Shown here: in pieces, positions 58,814 through 64,000 of the stretch
How the letters are laid out: each line of letters begins with the position of its first letter
Numbering within the stretch: the first letter of the stretch is position 1
Assembly (NCBI RefSeq): GCF_003610255.1
Contig: NZ_RAPS01000001.1
Span: 4,650,001 to 4,714,000 of the forward strand
Source: Streptomyces sp. TLI_171
GTDB taxonomy: Bacteria; Actinomycetota; Actinomycetes; Streptomycetales; Streptomycetaceae
DNA length: 64,000 nt
Direction: 5' to 3'
Program-made: the position numbers and the translations under genes
The notes under the pieces: generated by a model
Seen by the model: the letters and a program-made list of their open reading frames with translations, nothing else
Database searches by the model: none
Told to the model about the DNA's origin: nothing

Positions 58814-58830
58814 GCGAGGGGAGCAGGCAG

Positions 58831-59883
58831 ATGAGCACCGCCGCCGACCAGGCCGGTACGACCCGCGAGGAGCCCTACACCGGGCCGCTGCTGGACGTGA
58901 GGGACCTGCACGTCGAGTTCAAGACCCGGGAGGGCGTGGCCCGGGCCGTCAACGGCGTCAGCTACTCGGTCGCCGCGGGCGAGACGCTGGCCGTGCTGGG
59001 CGAGTCCGGCTCCGGCAAGTCCGTCACCGCGCAGGCCATCATGGGCATCCTGGACATGCCGCCGGCCAGCATCCCCAAGGGGGAGCTGCTGTTCCGGGGC
59101 CGGGACATGCTGAAGATGTCCAAGGAGGAGCGCCGGAAGATCCGCGGCCAGAAGATTGCGATGATCTTCCAGGACGCGCTGTCCTCGCTCAACCCGGTGC
59201 TCCCGGTGGGCTACCAGCTCGGCGAGATGTACCGGGCCCACCGCGGCACCAGCCGCAAGGACGCCAAGGCCAAAGCCGTCGAGCTGATGGACCGGGTGCG
59301 GATCCCGGCCGCCGCCCAGCGGGTCGGCGACTACCCGCACCAGTTCTCCGGCGGCATGCGCCAGCGCATCATGATCGCGATGGCGCTGGCGCTGGAACCG
59401 GACCTGATCATCGCCGACGAGCCGACCACCGCCCTGGACGTCACGGTGCAGGCCCAGGTGATGGACCTGCTGGCGGACCTGCAGGCCGAGTACCACATGG
59501 GCCTGATCCTGATCACCCACGACCTCGGCGTGGTCGCCGACGTGGCCGACAAGATCGCCGTGATGTACGCGGGCCGGATCGTCGAGACCGCGCCGGTGCA
59601 CGAGCTGTACGCGCGGCCCGCCCACCCGTACACCCGGGGGCTGCTGGACTCCATCCCGCGGCTCGACCAGAAGGGCCAGGAGCTCTTCGCGATCAAGGGA
59701 CTGCCGCCGAACCTGCTGCGGATCCCGCCGGGCTGCGCGTTCAACCCGCGCTGCCCGCGGGCGCAGGACATCTGCCGGCAGGAGGTGCCGGCGCTGTTCG
59801 ACGTGACCGAGGACGACGGGACGCCGCTGGCCGGGCGGGGCAGCGCCTGCTTCTTCTGGAAGGAGACCCTCCATGACGGTTAA
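58831..59883 (+). CDS. Oligopeptide ABC transporter ATPase (DppD type, operon 2)
   Basis: A 350-residue ATP-binding subunit, paralogue of the operon 1 DppD-type protein. Walker A GESGSGKS, signature FSGGMRQR, Walker B LIIADEPTT, the H-loop ITHDLG and the C-terminal block GCAFNPRCPRAQDIC are complete. ATG at 58831 follows GCGAGGGGAGCAGGC. It overlaps the next ATPase gene by 11 bases. Confidence 0.95.
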   Translation: MSTAADQAGTTREEPYTGPLLDVRDLHVEFKTREGVARAVNGVSYSVAAGETLAVLGESGSGKSVTAQAIMGILDMPPASIPKGELLFRGRDMLKMSKEERRKIRGQKIAMIFQDALSSLNPVLPVGYQLGEMYRAHRGTSRKDAKAKAVELMDRVRIPAAAQRVGDYPHQFSGGMRQRIMIAMALALEPDLIIADEPTTALDVTVQAQVMDLLADLQAEYHMGLILITHDLGVVADVADKIAVMYAGRIVETAPVHELYARPAHPYTRGLLDSIPRLDQKGQELFAIKGLPPNLLRIPPGCAFNPRCPRAQDICRQEVPALFDVTEDDGTPLAGRGSACFFWKETLHDG

Positions 59884-60952
59884 CGGTGCCACCCCGCTCG
59901 GGGCGACCACTCCCGAGGAGGTCGCGTTCGCCCAGGACGTGCCGCGCGGCGAGCCCATCCTCGAAGTGCGCGACCTGAAGAAGCACTTCCCGCTGACCAG
60001 GGGCGTGCTGTTCAAGAAGCAGGTCGGCGCGGTCAAGGCCGTCGACGGGGTGTCCTTCGACCTGATGCAGGGCGAGACCCTCGGCATCGTCGGCGAGTCC
60101 GGCTGCGGCAAGTCGACGCTCGCCAAGGTGCTGATGAACCTGGAACCGGCCACCGCCGGCTCGGTGAAGTACAAGGGCGAGGAGATCTCGCACCTGTCCG
60201 GCGCCGCGCTCAAGGCGGTCCGCCGCAACATCCAGATGGTGTTCCAGGACCCGTACACCTCGCTGAACCCGCGCATGACGGTCGGCGACATCATCGGCGA
60301 GCCGTTCGAGATCCACCCCGAGGTGGCCCCGAAGGGCGACCGCCGCAAGGCCGTCCAGGACCTGCTGGACGTGGTGGGCCTGAACCCGGAGTACATCAAC
60401 CGGTACCCGCACCAGTTCTCCGGCGGCCAGCGCCAGCGCATCGGCATCGCCCGCGGCCTGGCGCTCAAGCCCGAGGTGATCATCTGCGACGAGCCGGTCT
60501 CCGCGCTCGACGTGTCGGTGCAGGCCCAGGTGATCAACCTGCTGGAGCAGCTCCAGGGCGAGTTCAACCTGTCGTACATGTTCATCGCGCACGACCTCTC
60601 GATCGTCCGTCACATCTCGGACCGGGTCGGCGTGATGTACCTCGGGCGGATGGTCGAGATCGGCAGCGACCTGGAGATCTACGACCATGCCACCCACCCG
60701 TACACCCAGGCGCTGCTCTCCGCCGTGCCGGTGCCGGACCCGACCGCGCGGGAGCGGCGGGACCGGATCGTGCTGACCGGCGACGTGCCCTCGCCGGCCA
60801 ACCCGCCGTCCGGGTGCCGCTTCCGCACCCGCTGCTGGAAGGCGCAGGAGAAGTGCGCCCGGGAGGACCCGGCGCTGACCGTCCGGGACTGGCTGGAGGG
60901 GCGGGCCCGGCACGACTCGGCCTGCCACTTCGCCGGCGAGCGCGAGGTCTAG
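59873..60952 (+). CDS. Oligopeptide ABC transporter ATPase (DppF type, operon 2)
   Basis: A 359-residue second ATPase with an N-terminal extension of about 20 residues relative to operon 1 (VNGATPLGATTPEEVAFAQ). All ATPase motifs are intact (GESGCGKST, FSGGQRQR, VIICDEPVSALD, FIAHDLS) and the C-terminal GCRFRTRCWKAQEKC. Bases 60194-60744 are nearly identical to 54230-54780 of the operon 1 gene, including third codon positions, while the N-terminal 100 codons and the C-terminus diverge. This suggests recombination between the two genes. Confidence 0.95.
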   Translation: MTVNGATPLGATTPEEVAFAQDVPRGEPILEVRDLKKHFPLTRGVLFKKQVGAVKAVDGVSFDLMQGETLGIVGESGCGKSTLAKVLMNLEPATAGSVKYKGEEISHLSGAALKAVRRNIQMVFQDPYTSLNPRMTVGDIIGEPFEIHPEVAPKGDRRKAVQDLLDVVGLNPEYINRYPHQFSGGQRQRIGIARGLALKPEVIICDEPVSALDVSVQAQVINLLEQLQGEFNLSYMFIAHDLSIVRHISDRVGVMYLGRMVEIGSDLEIYDHATHPYTQALLSAVPVPDPTARERRDRIVLTGDVPSPANPPSGCRFRTRCWKAQEKCAREDPALTVRDWLEGRARHDSACHFAGEREV

Positions 60953-60970
60953 CCCCGCCCCGCGCACGGA

Positions 60971-61005
60971 AAGGGCCCCCGCCGAACGGATCGGCGGGGG
61001 CCCTT
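60971..61005. terminator. Bidirectional terminator, operon 2 / third cluster
   Basis: A perfect 14-bp stem (60971-60984 with 60992-61005) with a 7-base loop between convergent operons. Confidence 0.85.
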
Positions 61006-61020
61006 CGACGCGACGGGGGC

Positions 61021-62118
<1,098 letters not shown>

Positions 62119-62150
62119 GGTTGTTCGCTCCTTGAACCGAGAATCCGGAC

Positions 62151-63227
62151 TCAGCTGCTCAGCCGGGGCAGGATCTGCTCGGTGAGGATGGACTGCTTCT
62201 GCGCGAGGGTGAGGTGGCACGCCGACAGGTGACCGGAGTCGTCGACGGCGTCCAGGCCGGGCCGCTCGGTGGTGCACCGGTCGCCGGGGACCTGGGAGCG
62301 GAACTCGCAGCGCGGGTTGAAGGCGCAGCCGGACGGCGGGTTCAGCAGCGAGGGCGGCGAACCCGGGATCGGCCGCAGCGGCACGTCCACCGCCGCGTTG
62401 ATCCGCGGGATGGAGCTCAGCAGGCCCCAGCCGTACGGGTGCTGGGGGGTCTTCAGGATCTGCCGCATGGTGCCGCGCTCGACCGCCCGGCCCGCGTACA
62501 TCACCAGCACGTCGTCGGCGATCTCGCGGATCACGCCGAGGTCGTGGGTGATGAAGATGATCGACGTGCCGGACTCCTCCTGGAGCTCCTTCAGCAGGTC
62601 GACGATCTGGGCCTGCACGGTCACGTCGAGCGCGGTGGTCGGCTCGTCCGCGATCAGCAGCTTGGGGCTGCAGACCAGGGCCATGGCGATCATCGCGCGC
62701 TGGCGCATGCCGCCGGAGAACTCGTGCGGGTAGCTGTCCACGCGCTTGTCGGGCTGCGGGATGCCGACCTTGGCCAGCATCTCGATCGCCCGCGCGCGGC
62801 CCTCGCGCTTGTTCGCGCCGGTGTGCTTCATGAACGGCTCGGCGATCTGCCGGCCGATCGTGTAGTACGGCGAGAGCGCGGCCAGCGAGTCCTGGAAGAT
62901 CATCGCCATCTTGTTGCCGCGCAGCTTCTCCAGCTCGCGCTGGGAGGCGGTCAGGAGCTCCTGGCCCTCCAGCTTGATGGAGCCCTCGATGGTGGTGTTG
63001 CGCGGGTTGTGCAGGCCCATCACCGCGAGGTTGGAGACCGACTTGCCGGAGCCGGACTCGCCGACGATGCCGAGGGTCTTGCCGGCCGCCAGGTCGAAGT
63101 TCAGCTCGTTGACGGCCTTGACGATGCCGTCCTCGGTCCGGAAGCGGACCCGCAGGTCGCGGACGGAGAGGAAGGCCTCGCCCGCAGCGGCCGGGGTGCC
63201 GGCCTCGGACTTGGTGAGGGTGCTCAC
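62151..63227 (-). CDS. Oligopeptide ABC transporter ATPase (DppD type, third cluster)
   Basis: A 358-residue DppD-type ATPase with GESGSGKS, FSGGMRQR, LLIADEPTT, ITHDLG and the C-terminal GCAFNPRCEFRSQ... CTTERPG block. GTG at 63227 with AGGAG eight bases upstream. The start overlaps the stop of a 20-codon reading frame that itself begins at the permease stop (ATGA, GTGA). 32 bases separate it from the following DppF-type gene. Confidence 0.94.
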   Translation of the reverse strand: MSTLTKSEAGTPAAAGEAFLSVRDLRVRFRTEDGIVKAVNELNFDLAAGKTLGIVGESGSGKSVSNLAVMGLHNPRNTTIEGSIKLEGQELLTASQRELEKLRGNKMAMIFQDSLAALSPYYTIGRQIAEPFMKHTGANKREGRARAIEMLAKVGIPQPDKRVDSYPHEFSGGMRQRAMIAMALVCSPKLLIADEPTTALDVTVQAQIVDLLKELQEESGTSIIFITHDLGVIREIADDVLVMYAGRAVERGTMRQILKTPQHPYGWGLLSSIPRINAAVDVPLRPIPGSPPSLLNPPSGCAFNPRCEFRSQVPGDRCTTERPGLDAVDDSGHLSACHLTLAQKQSILTEQILPRLSS

Positions 63228-63286
63228 GGTCGGATCTCCTCGGGGACGGGGTGGTGCGGGGCGGAGGCGGATGCGGGGGTGCTCAT
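63224..63286 (-). other. 20-codon reading frame bridging permease and ATPase genes
   Basis: An ATG-initiated frame of 20 codons (product Ser/Ala/Pro-rich, ending PVPEEIRP) overlaps the permease stop as ATGA and the ATPase start as GTGA. It may be a coupling peptide that keeps ribosomes moving between the two genes, or chance. No ribosome site precedes its ATG apart from the permease coding sequence. Confidence 0.35.
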
Positions 63287-64000
63287 CCGATCCTCACCCG
63301 GGGGTCGAGCACGCCGTAGACGGCGTCGACGATGATGTTGAAGACCAGGATCGCGGCGGCGCTGAACAGCAGCACGCCGAGCTCCAGCTGGGTGTCCTGG
63401 ACGGTGATCGACTTCACCGCGAGCATGCCCAGGCCCTGGATGCCGAAGGACACCTCGGTGATGATCGCGCCGGAGAACACCAGGCCCAGGTCGAGGCCGA
63501 AGATGGTGATGATCGGGGCCATCGCGCCGCGGAGCGCGTAGCGCCACCACACGTACCGGCTCGACATGCCCTTGGCGCGGGCCGCCCGGATGTGGTCCTC
63601 GGAGAGCTGCTCGATCATCAGCGAGCGGACCTGGCGGGTGTAGTTCGACCAGAAGATGATCGACATGACCAGCCAGGGCAGGATCATCCCGGTGATCGAC
63701 CCGATCGGGTCCTCGGTGAACGGGGTGTACCCGGGCTTGTCCAGCCAGTGCAGGTTGGTGACGAACAGCGCCATCGCGAGCGGGGCGACGAAGAAGATCT
63801 GGGTCGACTGGCCGAGCTGCGACACCGAGCTGGCGACGGTGTCGAAGATGCTGCCCTGCTTCCAGGCGGAGATCATGCCCAGGCTGACGCCGATCACCAG
63901 GAACGCCACCGAGCCGCCCAGCGCCAGCATGATGGTCGCCGGGTAGTTCGCCAGGATGACGTCGATGACCCACTGGTGGCGGGAGTTCGAGTAGCCCAGG
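63283..64000 (-). CDS. Oligopeptide ABC transporter permease (DppB type, third cluster), 5'-truncated by window edge
   Basis: The C-terminal ~238 residues of a DppB-type permease; the frame is open through base 64000, so its start lies outside. Seen: LGYSNSRHQWVIDVILANYPATIMLALGG (periplasmic-to-membrane region), the EAA loop EDHIRAARAKGMSSRYVWWRYALRG and the end DAVYGVLDPRVRIG. An internal ATG at 63930 is not the start, since the codons before it encode conserved family sequence. It is followed directly by the ATPase gene, so the DppC partner must be upstream, outside the window. Confidence 0.9.
   Translation of the reverse strand, partial: LGYSNSRHQWVIDVILANYPATIMLALGGSVAFLVIGVSLGMISAWKQGSIFDTVASSVSQLGQSTQIFFVAPLAMALFVTNLHWLDKPGYTPFTEDPIGSITGMILPWLVMSIIFWSNYTRQVRSLMIEQLSEDHIRAARAKGMSSRYVWWRYALRGAMAPIITIFGLDLGLVFSGAIITEVSFGIQGLGMLAVKSITVQDTQLELGVLLFSAAAILVFNIIVDAVYGVLDPRVRIG

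Noticed and set aside
49288..60952. Calling one of the two complete peptide operons bldK.
   Set aside because: The family and position beside typA fit, but both operons begin with the lipoprotein gene, unlike the bldK order I recall, and no distinctive residue decides it.
63283..63930. ATG at 63930 as the start of the third-cluster permease.
   Set aside because: The in-frame codons upstream to the window edge encode conserved permease sequence, so the gene is truncated by the window rather than starting there.

Overview
The window is high-GC DNA with GTG starts, strong third-position GC bias and developmental gene families (WhiB, SpoIIE-type phosphatases, AfsR/SARP, TTA codons). It is a chromosomal core segment of a Streptomycetaceae actinomycete (Streptomyces or Kitasatospora type). 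No tRNA, rRNA, CRISPR array, integrase or transposase was found. The gene order fumarase, DUF1707 protein, WhiB, glpX, DUF4245 protein, nitroreductase, xseB, xseA, ispH, ppgK, ychF matches what I recall of Streptomyces core synteny.

Region 1 (1-10.4 kb) is housekeeping and stress. It holds a small prepilin peptidase, a secreted GH18 chitinase with a DasR-type (dre) site, a cis-prenyltransferase (uppS), a PIN-PhoH ATPase, a secreted SLT-domain protein, an AI-2E/PerM-family membrane protein, and the oxyR/ahpC-ahpD peroxide module in divergent arrangement.

Region 2 (10.4-18.5 kb) is more accessory and regulatory. A compact AAA-type ATPase overlaps an HNH nuclease gene by four bases, an organisation like Septu (PtuA/PtuB) anti-phage systems. 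It is followed by a methyltransferase plus SpoIIE-type phosphatase pair on the other strand, and a 992-residue AfsR-type SARP regulator with a TTA codon. Divergent from the regulator is a 70-residue acidic peptide gene of unknown function ending in Gly-Ser-Cys-Pro.

Region 3 (18.5-32.4 kb) is core metabolism: class I fumarase, GlpX, exonuclease VII (xseA and xseB separated by an acetyltransferase and an ECF sigma factor), IspH, polyphosphate glucokinase and YchF. Several genes here have a -10-like hexamer 6-7 bases before the start codon and are probably leaderless.

Region 4 (32.4-46.8 kb) holds small modules. These are a TetR-MFS pair with a palindromic operator over its promoter, a VOC protein, a hydrolase, a HAD phosphatase, a split RibD-like deaminase/reductase pair, an FMN-binding protein, a methyltransferase, a SPOR-like small protein and a Nudix hydrolase. 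Two large tandem PAS/GAF/SpoIIE phosphatases with C-terminal anti-sigma-type kinase domains follow.

Region 5 (47-64 kb) holds typA and then three oligopeptide ABC transporter clusters. Two are complete five-gene operons in tandem (lipoprotein, two permeases, two ATPases). Their last ATPase genes share a near-identical 551-bp tract. Both have a hairpin after the lipoprotein gene, and one permease of the second operon carries a TTA codon. A third cluster converges from the right and is cut by the window edge. Peptide import next to typA, together with bldA-type codons, suggests a link to developmental signalling (BldK-like), but which operon, if any, is BldK cannot be decided here.
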